DNA of 64,000 bases from Actinoallomurus oryzae (GCF_039541955.1 NZ_BAABHF010000024.1:124001-188000); one strand, 5' to 3'. Counted from the stretch's first letter, positions 15,635 through 24,911 are shown. Numbers and translations are program-made. Notes: generated by a model not told the origin, from the letters alone.

Positions 15635-17824
15635 TCAGGTCTTCTCGAGGTACTCCGCGCGTTCCTCGTCGACGAGCGCGGCCAGCTCGGCCACCAGCGC
15701 GGGATGGCCGCGCAGCTCCGGATCGTCCTCGACGAGCGTGGTCGCCTCGGCACGGGCCTCCTTGATGATCTCCTCGTCGCGCAGCAGCGTGAGGAGCCGC
15801 AGGCTCGACCGGCGGCCGGACTGGCTCTCGCCGAGCACGTCGCCCTCGCGCCGCTGCTCCAGGTCGATGCGCGACAGCGCGAACCCGTCCAGCGTCGAGG
15901 CGACCGCGTCGAGGCGTTCGCGGGCCTTGGACTCCTCCACCGCGTCGGTGACCAGCAGGCACAGGCCCGCGTGCCGCCCGCGGCCGACCCGGCCGCGCAG
16001 CTGGTGGAGCTGGGAGACCCCGAACCGGTCGGCGTCCATGACGACCATGACCGTGGCATTGGGCACGTCGACGCCGACCTCGATCACGGTGGTGGCGACC
16101 AGGACGTCCAGCTCGCCCGCCGCGAACCGGCGCATCACCGCGTCCTTCTCGTCCGGGTGCATCCGGCCGTGCAGCACGTCGAGCCGCAGGCCGTGCAGCG
16201 GACCCTCGCTCAGCTTTGGCGCGACGTCGAGCACCGCCAGGGGCGGTCGGCGGGCGTCCTCGCCGTCCTCCTCCGGGACGTCTTCCGGCGCGGGCACCTC
16301 CTCGTCGCCGATGCGCGGGCACACGACGTACGCCTGACGCCCCTGGGCGGCCTCCTCGCGGATGCGCTCCCAGGCGCGGTTCCAGTAGGCGCGGTTGGCG
16401 GACGGCACGACGTGCGTGGCGATCGGCGAACGGCCGGCGGGCAGCTGGGTCAGCGCCGAGGTGTCCAGGTCGCCGTAGACGGTCATCGCGACGGTGCGCG
16501 GGATCGGCGTCGCGGTCATGACGAGGACGTGCGGGCGCCCGCCGGTGGCCTTCTCGCGCAGCGCGTCGCGCTGCTCGACGCCGAAGCGGTGCTGCTCGTC
16601 GATCACGACGAGCCCCAGGTCGGCGAACTGCACGTGCTCCTGGAGCAGCGCGTGCGTGCCGACGACGATGCCGGCCGCCCCAGAGGCCGCGTCGAGCAGG
16701 GCCTCGCGGCGCGCCTTGGCCCCCTGTGAGCCGGTCAGCAGGGCGACGCGCGTGGCGTGCTCGACGCCGCCGAGCTGCCCGGCCTGGGCGAGCGGCCCGA
16801 GCATCGCGACGATCGAGCGGTGGTGCTGCTGGGCCAGCACCTCGGTCGGCGCGAGCAGGGCCGCCTGCCCGCCGGAGTCGACCACCTGCAGCATCGCGCG
16901 CAGGCCCACGACCGTCTTGCCCGCGCCGACGTCGCCCTGGAGCAGCCGGTGCATCGGGTGGGTGCGGGCCAGGTCGGCCGCGATCTCGTCGCCGACGGCG
17001 CGCTGGCCCTCGGTGAGCTCGAACGGAAGCCGCTCGTCGAACGCGGCGAGCAGGCCCTCGGCGGCCGGTGGCCGGGGGGTCGCGGCCAGCTCGGCCGCCG
17101 CGCGCCTCCGCTGGGCCAGCGCGGTCTGCAGCACGAACGCCTCGTCCCACTTGAGCCGCTTGCGCGCCCGGCCCGCCTCGGCCATGTCGCGCGGCCGGTG
17201 GATGCCGCGGTAGGCGTCGGCCAGCCCGATGAGCCGATGGCGCCTGCGCACGTGCTCGGGCAGGGCGTCGTCGCCGAGCTCGGCGGTGTCGAGGAGGATC
17301 CGCACGCAGTCGGCGATCTGCCAGGAGGTCACCCCCTTGGCCGCCGGGTAGACGGGGATCAGCTCCTCGGCGAACTCGCGGGCCGCGCCGGCGAGGTCGC
17401 CCCCGGCGAGCGGCTTGTACTCCGGGTGGACGAGCTGCCGCTTGGCGTTGCGGCCGGAGCCGAAGAACGTCACCTTTCCGGCGAACAGCCCGTGTGTGCC
17501 CGGCGGCAGCTCGCGCTCGGGCACGTAGGCGCCCTTGCCGAAGAACGTGAGGGTGAGCAGGCCGCGGCCGTCGGTGACGGTGACCTCGAGCAGGTTTCCG
17601 GGCCTCTTGCTGATCTTGCGCCCCTGGACCTTCTGCACCTCGGCCAGGACCGTGACGTATTCGCCCTCGGCGAGGCTGTCGAGGTCGGTCAGCTCGCCGC
17701 GCTGGGCATAGCGCCGGGGATAGTGGCGCAGCAGATCACCGGCGGTCTCCAGGTCGAGGGCGGCGAGCTTCTTGGCCGCCTTGGCCCCCACCGCCTTGAC
17801 CAGTGGCTGCTCGAGTGTCGTCAC
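15635..17824 (-). CDS. recG: ATP-dependent DNA helicase RecG
   Basis: A 729-residue superfamily-2 helicase that reverses stalled forks and migrates branched DNA. An N-terminal OB-like wedge domain is followed by motifs I (GDVGAGKTVVGL), II (VIDEQHRFG) and III (LVMTATPIPRT), and near the C-terminus by QLHQLRGRVGRG. The start GTG at 17824 is fixed by GGAGGAAGG just upstream; an in-frame ATG at 17920 lies 32 codons further out and is unlikely. It follows the DAK2/DegV gene by 92 bases on the same strand, the standard actinobacterial order. Confidence 0.95.
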   Translation of the reverse strand: MTTLEQPLVKAVGAKAAKKLAALDLETAGDLLRHYPRRYAQRGELTDLDSLAEGEYVTVLAEVQKVQGRKISKRPGNLLEVTVTDGRGLLTLTFFGKGAYVPERELPPGTHGLFAGKVTFFGSGRNAKRQLVHPEYKPLAGGDLAGAAREFAEELIPVYPAAKGVTSWQIADCVRILLDTAELGDDALPEHVRRRHRLIGLADAYRGIHRPRDMAEAGRARKRLKWDEAFVLQTALAQRRRAAAELAATPRPPAAEGLLAAFDERLPFELTEGQRAVGDEIAADLARTHPMHRLLQGDVGAGKTVVGLRAMLQVVDSGGQAALLAPTEVLAQQHHRSIVAMLGPLAQAGQLGGVEHATRVALLTGSQGAKARREALLDAASGAAGIVVGTHALLQEHVQFADLGLVVIDEQHRFGVEQRDALREKATGGRPHVLVMTATPIPRTVAMTVYGDLDTSALTQLPAGRSPIATHVVPSANRAYWNRAWERIREEAAQGRQAYVVCPRIGDEEVPAPEDVPEEDGEDARRPPLAVLDVAPKLSEGPLHGLRLDVLHGRMHPDEKDAVMRRFAAGELDVLVATTVIEVGVDVPNATVMVVMDADRFGVSQLHQLRGRVGRGRHAGLCLLVTDAVEESKARERLDAVASTLDGFALSRIDLEQRREGDVLGESQSGRRSSLRLLTLLRDEEIIKEARAEATTLVEDDPELRGHPALVAELAALVDEERAEYLEKT

Positions 17825-17916
17825 GGAACCCTTCCTCCAGCCATCCAACAGCCAGGTACCGACAGTTCTACCGGCTCCGGGCCCGTGACGTTCCCCACCC
17901 GCCCACGGAGGCGCGG

Positions 17917-19560
17917 TCACTCCACGCCGATGAGGAGCAGGTAGTGCTCCTGCCCTCCTTCGTACACGACGACCTCGACGTCCGGCCGGTGCCCGCGCAG
18001 ATGCTCCCGCACGACACCGGCGAGGCCGCCGCGGGGCCCGGAGACACGGTCGTCGGGCCTGGGGAGGCGGTCGTCGGGGCCGGAGGGGCGGTCGTCGGCC
18101 GGCTCGCCGATGATCAGCGTGACGAGCTCTCCGCCGCCCGACAGCATCCGGTCCACGACCTGCGTGGCCACGTCCGCCGGATCGGCGCCGATGACGGCCA
18201 CGTCGCCCTCGATCAGCCCGAGCGTGTCGCCGGCGCGGCAGATGCCCGCGCTCGTCACGGCCTCCTCCCCCGCCGTCTCGAGCCGGCCGAACCGCGTGGC
18301 GCCCGCCGCGCTCGTCATGGCGATCACATCGTCGTCGAAGCGCCGCAGCGGGTCGTGGACGGCCAGTGCGGCGAGCCCCTGGACCGACGCGCGGGACGGG
18401 ATGACCGCCACGCGCACGCCGTCCTCCCGCGCGCGCCGGGCCGCCGCCTCGGCGACCGCGAGGACCGACGGGTCGCCCGGCAGCACGACGACCTCGTCAC
18501 CGGCCTGGACGATCGCGGCGATCAGCTCCTCCAGCGACGGCGGGCCGCCGGCCTCACGGCGTACGGTACGGACGCCGTGCTGTTCGAACAGGGCGGTCGG
18601 CCCGCCGCCGAGGGTCACCGCCACGACGCCGCGCCCGGTGGTGCGCGCGCGCCGGTCCACCTCCGCCCGCAGGTAGGTGACGCGGATGCCGTGAGGACGG
18701 CCCGCCCGGACGGCCGCCTCGATCGCCGGGCCCGCGTCGTCGGTGTGCACGTGGACGTTCCACAACTCGTCGCCGCCGACCACGACGAGGGAGTCGCCGA
18801 GCCGGTCGAGCTCGGCCCGCAGTTCCGCCACGGCCTCCTCGCCGGCGTCGAGGAGGAACATCACCTCGTACGCGCCGCCGGCCGGCGTGCTCCCGGCCTC
18901 GCAGGCGCCCGTCTCACCGGACGTCTCGCCGGGCGCCGTCCGGCGCGGCACCGCGTACGACTGGGGGAACTCCTCGCCGGCGACGGCGGCGAGCGTCTCG
19001 AGGATGACGCAGAGCCCGGCCGCGCCCGCGTCCACCACCCCGCTCCGGGCCAGCACGTCGAGCTGCGCGGGCGTCTCGTTGAGCGCGGCGCGCGCGTGCT
19101 CGGCGACGGCCCAGGCGACCGCGCCCGGCGCGCCGTCCTCCGGGCAGGCCTCCGCCGCCGCGCGGAGCACGCTGAGAATCGTGCCCTCGACCGGGTGGGC
19201 GACCGCCCGGTCGGCCAGCCGCGAGGCGTGCCGCAGCGCCTCGGCCGGCCGGCCTCCGCCGCCCAGGACCTCGGCCAGTCCGCGCAGGATCTGGCTGAGG
19301 ATCACCCCGGAGTTGCCGCGCGCGCCGATCAGCGCGCCGTCGGCGAGGGCACGCCAGATCGAGGCGGCGTCCGCGTCGGCGGGCAGCCGCTCGACCGCCT
19401 CGGCCGCCGCCAGGACGGTCAGGTGGAGGTTGGTCCCGGTGTCCCCGTCGGGCACCGGGAAGACGTTGAGCGCGTCGATCTCCGCGCGGGTACGGCCCAG
19501 GGCGTCCGCCGCGAGCCGGCTCCACCGCCGTACGCCCGCGGCGTCCAGAAGGTCTCCCAC
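17917..19560 (-). CDS. DAK2-DegV domain protein (fatty-acid-kinase FakA/YloV type)
   Basis: A protein of about 547 residues. The N-terminal DAK2 kinase-like domain has NVFPVPDGDTGTN and LIGARGNSGVILSQILRG, which bind Mg-ATP. The C-terminal half is of the family seen in FakA, which phosphorylates fatty acids held by FakB carriers. In actinobacteria this gene sits between rpmB and recG, as here, and its substrate is less certain. The start is ambiguous: GTG 19560 has GGGAGG four bases upstream and gives VGDLLDAAGVRRW, while ATG 19572 or 19590 would add 4 or 10 residues. Confidence 0.88.
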   Translation of the reverse strand: MGDLLDAAGVRRWSRLAADALGRTRAEIDALNVFPVPDGDTGTNLHLTVLAAAEAVERLPADADAASIWRALADGALIGARGNSGVILSQILRGLAEVLGGGGRPAEALRHASRLADRAVAHPVEGTILSVLRAAAEACPEDGAPGAVAWAVAEHARAALNETPAQLDVLARSGVVDAGAAGLCVILETLAAVAGEEFPQSYAVPRRTAPGETSGETGACEAGSTPAGGAYEVMFLLDAGEEAVAELRAELDRLGDSLVVVGGDELWNVHVHTDDAGPAIEAAVRAGRPHGIRVTYLRAEVDRRARTTGRGVVAVTLGGGPTALFEQHGVRTVRREAGGPPSLEELIAAIVQAGDEVVVLPGDPSVLAVAEAAARRAREDGVRVAVIPSRASVQGLAALAVHDPLRRFDDDVIAMTSAAGATRFGRLETAGEEAVTSAGICRAGDTLGLIEGDVAVIGADPADVATQVVDRMLSGGGELVTLIIGEPADDRPSGPDDRLPRPDDRVSGPRGGLAGVVREHLRGHRPDVEVVVYEGGQEHYLLLIGVE

Positions 19561-19790
19561 GCCACCTCCCATGATCATCGCCCGGCGCACGGGTGTCCGG
19601 TTGGGTCTGCGCCCGGCCGCGTGACGGCCAAGATCCCCTTAGACTTACCGGACACCGGGCGGCTTCGGTAACCCAGCGATTCGCACGCGGGGGGCGGGGT
19701 CGGCTATCCTCTACCGAAGGCTCGGTCCGGGCCTCTTTTTGACGAGCGCCCGATCCCGGGCCATCCCACTCGAACCTTTGGAGCGCATCC

Positions 19791-19988
19791 ATGGCTTCCG
19801 TCTGCGACGTCTGCGGCAAGGGGCCGGGGTTCGGCATGCGCGTCTCTCACTCGCACCGCCGCACCCCTCGCCGCTGGAACCCGAACATCCAGCGGGTGCG
19901 TGCGGTCGTCGGCCGCACCACCAAGCGCATCAACGTGTGCACGTCCTGCATCAAGGCGGGCAAGGTCACCCGCCCCACGGCGCGCTGA
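19791..19988 (+). CDS. rpmB: 50S ribosomal protein L28
   Basis: A 65-residue L28 with CDVCGKG at the N-terminus and CTSC near the C-terminus, the zinc-binding C+ form. HSHRRTPRRWNPNIQ is the typical rRNA-binding segment. The ATG at 19791 is preceded by TTTGGAG. It is divergent from the DAK2/DegV gene. A possible -10 box, TATCCT, lies at 19705-19710. Confidence 0.95.
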   Translation: MASVCDVCGKGPGFGMRVSHSHRRTPRRWNPNIQRVRAVVGRTTKRINVCTSCIKAGKVTRPTAR

Positions 19989-20053
19989 CACCACGTTCCG
20001 CCGGCGCCTGGCGGCGCCACCACGGACTCCGCCCTCACCGGGCACGCACGAAT

Positions 20054-20087
20054 CGAACGGCCGGCCTTAGCACGGGCCGGCCGTTCG
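20054..20087 (+). terminator. Terminator after rpmB
   Basis: A perfect 13 bp inverted repeat, CGAACGGCCGGCC and GGCCGGCCGTTCG, with an eight-base loop, 66 bases after the rpmB stop. Confidence 0.85.
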
Positions 20088-20163
20088 GTGTTGTCCGGAC
20101 CTCTAACGCCTCCCAGCCACGCCCTCCCGCGATGTATTCGTTCGTACGGGGCAGGATGGGACC

Positions 20164-20655
20164 GTGAGAGTGGTGGCGATCTCGGACACTCATGCGCCCC
20201 GGCGGTGGCGTGGTTGCCCGCCCGCGGTGGCGGAGCATCTGCGCGGCGCGGACCTGATTCTGCACGCGGGCGACGTGTGCGTCCCCTCGGTGCTCGACGA
20301 GCTGTCCGCGTACGCGCCGGTGAAGGTGGTGCTCGGGAACAACGACGGGCCGGAGGTCGCCGCCTGGGGCGCGCCGGAGACGCTGGAGTTCGACCTCGAC
20401 GGGCTGCCGACGGCGATGATCCATGACAGTGGCCCGGCCGCCCGGCGGACCGCGCGGATGCACCGCCGGTTCCCCGGCGCCGCGCTGGTCGTCTTCGGTC
20501 ACTCCCACATCCCGCTGGACGAGACCGGCGACGGCGTCCGCATCTTCAACCCCGGCTCCCCCACCGACCGCCGCCGCCAGCCGCACGGCACGATCGGGCT
20601 GCTCCACGTCGAGGACGGCCGCCTCCTGACGGCCGAGATCGTGCCGGTGACCTGA
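20164..20655 (+). CDS. YfcE/MJ0936-type metallophosphoesterase
   Basis: A 163-residue calcineurin-like phosphoesterase with the full set of metal ligands: ISDTHAP, HAGDV, GNNDG, the His in MIHDSG, and FGHSHIP. Such proteins are Mn-dependent phosphodiesterases of unknown natural substrate. The start is GTG at 20164, since the DxH motif must lie within the first ten residues. It stands alone between the rpmB terminator and the CHAT operon, with which it converges. Confidence 0.88.
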   Translation: MRVVAISDTHAPRRWRGCPPAVAEHLRGADLILHAGDVCVPSVLDELSAYAPVKVVLGNNDGPEVAAWGAPETLEFDLDGLPTAMIHDSGPAARRTARMHRRFPGAALVVFGHSHIPLDETGDGVRIFNPGSPTDRRRQPHGTIGLLHVEDGRLLTAEIVPVT

Positions 20656-20665
20656 CGCCGCCGAC

Positions 20666-21376
20666 TCAGCGCGCCACGCTCGGGCTGGGGGCCGGGTGGG
20701 CGGGCCGGTCGGCGTCCGCGTCGTGGGTGGCGCCGAGGAACAGTACGGCGCCGAGTGCGATCACCGCCGCGGCGGCCAGGGTGTGCAGGCGAGCGCGGCG
20801 TACGGCCGCGCGCACCTTCCACGCGAGGACGAACTCCAGCAGCCGGTCCTGGAGCCGGCGCACCGCCTCGGTGTTGGCACGGGCGTCGGCGAGGGCCTGG
20901 TCGAGCAGGCGCACGCGTACGGGATCGGTCTCGGCCGCCGCGGTGACGGCGAGGTTGGCCGCGACCGTGCCGTGGAAGGCGACGGCCTTCCGCAGATCCG
21001 CTCCGCTCGTGCCGAACGGGCCGTAGAACGCCGACGGGTCGCGGGCGATCGTCGCGCGCAGGTCGGCGAGGGCCGGATCGTCGAGGTCGTCGAGCGTGGC
21101 GATGCGGGGCATCAGCGCCTCCCCGGTCTGCCAGATCGCCCACCCCACGCCGCCCAGCGCCACCACGAGCCCGGCGAACGCCAGGACCGCCTCGCCCGCG
21201 CCGGAGATCTTCCCGATCGCCGTCAGCGGCGCGCCGCCGAGCAGCAGCGCGCCCACGCCCGCCGCCGCGGCGATCGTCCACCGGGCGGTCGTCCGCATGT
21301 CGGCGACGGCGTCCGCCGGCCCCGGCACGCGCGGCGCCGGCACGCTCGCCTGCGGTCGTTCCGCGTCCTCACCCAC
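20666..21376 (-). CDS. Three-helix membrane protein of the CHAT operon
   Basis: A 236-residue protein I cannot place in a named family. Two hydrophobic helices lie near residues 33-54 and 62-83. A soluble helical region of about 110 residues follows, rich in Ala/Asp/Arg. A third helix (about 199-216) precedes an Asp/Pro-rich tail. The GTG at 21376 has GGAGGAG ten bases upstream and follows the 46-residue gene by eight bases. Paired N-terminal helices plus a helical body recall SLATT-like pore effectors of bacterial conflict systems; that is an analogy from layout, not a detected homology. As last gene of the CHAT operon it is a candidate membrane effector. Confidence 0.6.
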   Translation of the reverse strand: MGEDAERPQASVPAPRVPGPADAVADMRTTARWTIAAAAGVGALLLGGAPLTAIGKISGAGEAVLAFAGLVVALGGVGWAIWQTGEALMPRIATLDDLDDPALADLRATIARDPSAFYGPFGTSGADLRKAVAFHGTVAANLAVTAAAETDPVRVRLLDQALADARANTEAVRRLQDRLLEFVLAWKVRAAVRRARLHTLAAAAVIALGAVLFLGATHDADADRPAHPAPSPSVAR

Positions 21377-21383
21377 GCGTCGT

Positions 21384-21524
21384 CTACTCCTCCGTCCGGT
21401 CCCGCAGGACGACCCCGGCGTCGTCGGGAATCTGCCGGTACGGTCCCCAGGCCGTGCCGTCGAACACTTCGACCTCCCCGGAGTCGGAGAACCGGACATC
21501 TCCGATCTTGGGCTCGGCGCTCAT
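21384..21524 (-). CDS. 46-residue protein coupled to the CHAT gene
   Basis: A small acidic protein, MSAEPKIGDVRF then VFDGTAWGPYRQIP, ending VVLRDRTEE. Its ATG (21524-21522) overlaps the TGA of the CHAT gene (21523-21521) in an ATGA junction. Its TAG lies seven bases before the GTG of the membrane protein. This tight coupling argues that it is really made. It has no membrane segment or signal. The WGPYRQIPDD stretch looks like a compact beta fold; I know no function. It could be an adaptor or inhibitor of the CHAT protein. Confidence 0.65.
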   Translation of the reverse strand: MSAEPKIGDVRFSDSGEVEVFDGTAWGPYRQIPDDAGVVLRDRTEE

Positions 21525-23043
21525 GGGCTTGACCCGGCCGCGACCCTCGCTGCCGGGTCTCCGTACGCGGTGTAGGCGAGCCAGGTGGGGTCACCGGGTC
21601 TCCGGATCGCGGTACGCGCGATCTTCACCGCCTGGCCGAGGGGAGCCCCGTCCAGGCAGGCCGCGTAGAACGCCTCGGCGAACTCCCGCGCCGGCTGGCT
21701 CGGCACCGCCCACAGCGTGCCGACGAACGCGCCGGCCCCGGCGGCCATGAAGCCGCTCGCCCAGCCCATGGGCCGGGTGTACTCGTAGACCGCGCCCGCG
21801 CTGCGGCAGGCGTTGAGGAAGACCAGCGGTCCGGTGGCCAGCGTGTGCCCGGTCGCGGCGCTCGTCAGCATCATCGGGGTGAAGTCGCCGTCCGCCATCG
21901 CCACGGACGAGCCGCCGCCCGACGCGTCGAACCGGTTGTGGCAGGCGAAGTGCAGGAGCCCGGCCTCTCCGGAGTTGATCAGCTCCAGCAGGCTCTGCAC
22001 GCCGTCGACCAGCGTGCCGTTGCCGGTGCCCAGCGCGGCGCGTAGGCGCTGGTTGATCATGCTGACCTCCGCGTGCGCCTCGGCGGGCGCGTCGCGGGCC
22101 AGGACGAACGCGGCCGGCCGCAGCGAGATCGCCGCGACCCGCTGTTGCCCGTAGACCCGGCGCATCACCGGGAACTGCTCGACCAGGAAACCCTCGTCCT
22201 CGGTCGGAGACAGCGGGTACAGCAGCTCCCACGGGGGGATGTCCTGGTCGGTGGCGATGTTGAAGGACCGGATGCGGCTCCGCTGCTCCCAGAACTGTTC
22301 CTTGATGACCTGCGGCACCATCTGGTTCCACAGCGAGACGCCGGCCTCCCGCAGCCACAGCCCCGCCGCGGGGCCGGAGTACCCGCTGCGGCCCGACGCC
22401 AGGCTCTGCAACGTCGCGATGGTCCGCTCGACCGCGCCCGCCGGGTCGCCGGGTCGCCGGCGAGGCTCTCGGTGACCGGCGGATAGAGGTTGTGCGGCGT
22501 CATCAGCTGGAACATGTAGCCCCCGGCCGCGCGCCGGACCTGCAGAGTCGCCTCGCCCGGCGTCGGCTCCAGCCGGCCGAGCGAGGCGGTGTAGGCGCCC
22601 CCGGACGTGGCCGCGACCCGCGCCTCGGCCGAGACCTCGGCGGTCAGCTCGCCCGCGAACGTGCCGCCGGCCCACACGGTGATGTTCACCCGGTGCAGGC
22701 CGAGCGTCCGCGCCTCGAAGAAGAACCGCACCGGCTCGGAGTCGCCGTCGTAGGGCAGGACCACCTGACGGTCGAGACGGTCGAGCGGCACCAGGCCCGG
22801 CGACGGCTGCGCCACGATGTTCAGCGGCATGCCCTGTGGCGGCACGTTCAGCGCCTTGAGCGGGGCGACCCGCCCGCCCTGGGCGGGGTCGAGGCGGATC
22901 CGCACGATCAGGCTGGCCACGTCGCCGGCCGGGACACGCGCCGGAAAGTCGGCGGACAGGTAGCGAACAGAGCTCGGCGCGGGGTCACGTGAGTCGGTTC
23001 GGTGCTCACCTTCGAGCAACCGGTCCAGGTCCGGCCCGGTCAT
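21521..23043 (-). pseudogene. CHAT-domain caspase-like protein, frameshifted
   Basis: Two frames together encode one protein of about 505 residues. The upstream part (from ATG 23043) is a beta-rich domain: VRYLSADFPARVPAGDVASL, then ITVWAGGTFAGELTAEV. The downstream part is a CHAT peptidase domain with the His motif LLHFACHNRF and the Cys motif LVFLNACRSAG, ending YTAYGDPAARVA. The frames meet at an 8 bp tandem duplication (22442-22457). Removing one copy restores ESLAGDPAGAVERTIATL. As it stands, translation would run out of frame to a stop at 22165, before the catalytic residues. The start is unsure: an acidic in-frame stretch with normal codon use extends to a GTG at 23334, but neither start has a good ribosome site. 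Confidence 0.75.
22442..22457 (-). repeat. 8 bp tandem duplication that breaks the CHAT frame
   Basis: CGGGTCGC occurs twice in direct succession (22442-22449, 22450-22457), followed by CGG. Loss of one copy removes 8 bases and joins the N-terminal and CHAT frames exactly. It may be a slippage mutation, a reversible phase switch or an assembly error. Confidence 0.8.
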
Positions 23044-23384
23044 CGTCCCGTCGTCGTGCGAGCGGCGTGCCGGTTCCGAACGCGTGCTCGGCGGCGAAGC
23101 CAGGGGACCCGGCGGCGGGGCGGTCGTCGTGTGCCCGTCATCGTCGCTCTCGTGCGGTTCGGCCGGCGCCTCGTAGCCCCAGTGGTCCTCGTAGTCGTCG
23201 TTCTCGGCCCCCGCGTCATCGGCCTGCTGCGGTGCCTGCTCCTCCGGGAAGGGTCCCCATGTCGGCGGCGCCAGAGATCCGAAGCACGGGGAAACCCCTC
23301 CTCCGCGCGAATCCAACCACGGCAGACCGCGCACCGTGACCGGTTGACCGCAGAAGGCCGCGCGCCCCGGTGCGTGCGGCCGGG

Positions 23385-24173
23385 TCAGCGGCGCTGGAGC
23401 CAGCCGTGGTCGACGGGGCCGATGCCGGCGCCAAGCGGGAAGCCGTGCTCGATCGCCCCGGTGACGTACTCCTTGGCCAGCCCCACCGCGCTCACCACGT
23501 CGTGGCCGAGCGCCAGATACGAGGCGATGGCCGAGGCGAGCGTGCAGCCGGTGCCGTGCGTGTGCCGGTTGTCGTGCCGCTCGGCCGCGAACCGGTGTTC
23601 GCGCGTGCCGTCGAACAGCAGGTCCACCGGCTCTCCGGGCAGGTGACCGCCCTTGATGAGCGCCCACCGCGGCCCGAGCGCGCGTACGGCCTCGGCCGCC
23701 TCGCGCAGGCCGCTCTCGTCGACGACCTTGACGCCGGTGAGCTGCTCGACCTCCCAGAGGTTCGGCGTGACGACCGTCGCGAGCGGGAGAAGCTCCGTGC
23801 GGACCGCGCCCAGCGCGTCCGGGGCCAGGAGCGCGTCACCGTGTTTGGAGACGCCCACGGGATCGACGACGACCGGTACGGTCACCTCCGCCAGCGCGGC
23901 GGCCACCGTCTCGACCAGAACGGCCGAGGCGAGCATCCCGGTCTTCACGGCCTGGGCGCCGATGTCGGAGAGCACTGAGTCGAGCTGGGCGCGCACGGCC
24001 TCGGGCGGGAGCTCCCAGTAGCCCTGGACACCGAGGGAGTTCTGGGCGGTGACCGCCGCGATGACGCTCATGCCGTGCACGCCGAGGGCGAGCATCGTCT
24101 TGAGGTCGGCCTGGATGCCCGCTCCGCCGCCCGAGTCGGACCCGGCGATCGTCAGCACGCGAGGAGGAGTCAT
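23385..24173 (-). CDS. thiD: Hydroxymethylpyrimidine/phosphomethylpyrimidine kinase
   Basis: A 262-residue ribokinase-fold enzyme that phosphorylates HMP and HMP-P for thiamine synthesis. Motifs: LTIAGSDSGGGAGIQADLK at the N-terminus and HGTGCTLASAIA, with the anion hole and catalytic region, near the C-terminus. The ATG at 24173 is preceded by purine-rich sequence. The CHAT gene lies downstream on the same strand, and thiL lies two genes upstream. I looked for a TPP riboswitch in the short upstream region and saw none. Confidence 0.94.
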   Translation of the reverse strand: MTPPRVLTIAGSDSGGGAGIQADLKTMLALGVHGMSVIAAVTAQNSLGVQGYWELPPEAVRAQLDSVLSDIGAQAVKTGMLASAVLVETVAAALAEVTVPVVVDPVGVSKHGDALLAPDALGAVRTELLPLATVVTPNLWEVEQLTGVKVVDESGLREAAEAVRALGPRWALIKGGHLPGEPVDLLFDGTREHRFAAERHDNRHTHGTGCTLASAIASYLALGHDVVSAVGLAKEYVTGAIEHGFPLGAGIGPVDHGWLQRR

Positions 24174-24191
24174 GGGCCAAGCGTACGGCGC

Positions 24192-24818
24192 TCAGCAGGA
24201 GCTTCCGTTAAACGAGCAGCCGGCCGGCCGGCCGGCGGTCCCGGTGGCGACGAAGGACACCTTGACCGACTTTCCGGGTGCGATGTACGGGTGGCCGGCG
24301 GGGTTGTCCGCGACGAGGGTCGTGCCCCGGCGGACCACCTTCACGTCCCACGCCGACAGGATCTGGGCCCGCGAGTATCGCAGGATGAGCGTCCAGCCCC
24401 GCACCGAGGTGCTCGCGTGGTTGGTGATCGTCACCTGGCCGCGGAATCCGGTCGCCCCCGTCGTGAGGGTGCGGTAGGAGACGGTGACCGTCTTTCGCCC
24501 GCTCCCCCGGCTCGCCCGCGGGCTGCCGCCCGCACGCGGGAGGAGCGAGGAGTCGCCGTCGCGCGCCGTGCGGCGGCTCCGGTCCTGAGGCGAGGCCGAG
24601 TCGCTGACCTGCGGCTGCGCCGCCCGGTCGCCCGGTGGCGGCGGCCCGCCGGCGAAGTTCAGTGAGATCTGCTGCGTGCTGAGCGCGGATACGATCGCAC
24701 CGATCGCCACGACACCGGCGACCGCCGGCAGGAGCGGCACCTTGCCGACCCTCCCGTACCGGTGAGGGCCGTCCTCCTCAGGAACGCCGTCTTCCACGTC
24801 TTTGGTGTGTCGTCCCAT
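24192..24818 (-). CDS. Membrane-anchored protein with CBM2-type carbohydrate-binding module
   Basis: A 208-residue protein. A charged N-terminus is followed by one transmembrane helix (about residues 29-50, LLPAVAGVVAIGAIVSAL), then a Ser/Arg/Pro-rich linker. The C-terminal domain of about 100 residues shows GFRGQVTITNHA and then WTLILRYSRAQILSAWDVKV, the pattern of family 2 cellulose/chitin-binding modules. Two terminal cysteines (CSFNGSSC) fit a disulfide. The ATG at 24818 follows GGAGAGGGACGGG. No catalytic domain is attached, so it probably displays the binding module on the surface. It lies between thiD and thiL on the same strand. Confidence 0.75.
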   Translation of the reverse strand: MGRHTKDVEDGVPEEDGPHRYGRVGKVPLLPAVAGVVAIGAIVSALSTQQISLNFAGGPPPPGDRAAQPQVSDSASPQDRSRRTARDGDSSLLPRAGGSPRASRGSGRKTVTVSYRTLTTGATGFRGQVTITNHASTSVRGWTLILRYSRAQILSAWDVKVVRRGTTLVADNPAGHPYIAPGKSVKVSFVATGTAGRPAGCSFNGSSC

Positions 24819-24911
24819 CCCGTCCCTCTCCGGTCTCGGGATGTATACCAAAAGCACACCAGTCATGCCTACCAGACGAGGGGCGTCAACAGGGAGAACT
24901 GTTCCATCTGG

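Noticed and set aside
17803..19671. Open frame of 622 codons on the plus strand opposite the DAK2/DegV gene
   Set aside because: The minus strand carries conserved DAK2 motifs; this frame is Arg/Val/Gly-rich and has no family features.
24174..24191. TPP riboswitch before thiD or thiL
   Set aside because: Both upstream gaps are too short or lack the conserved CUGAGA and related segments.
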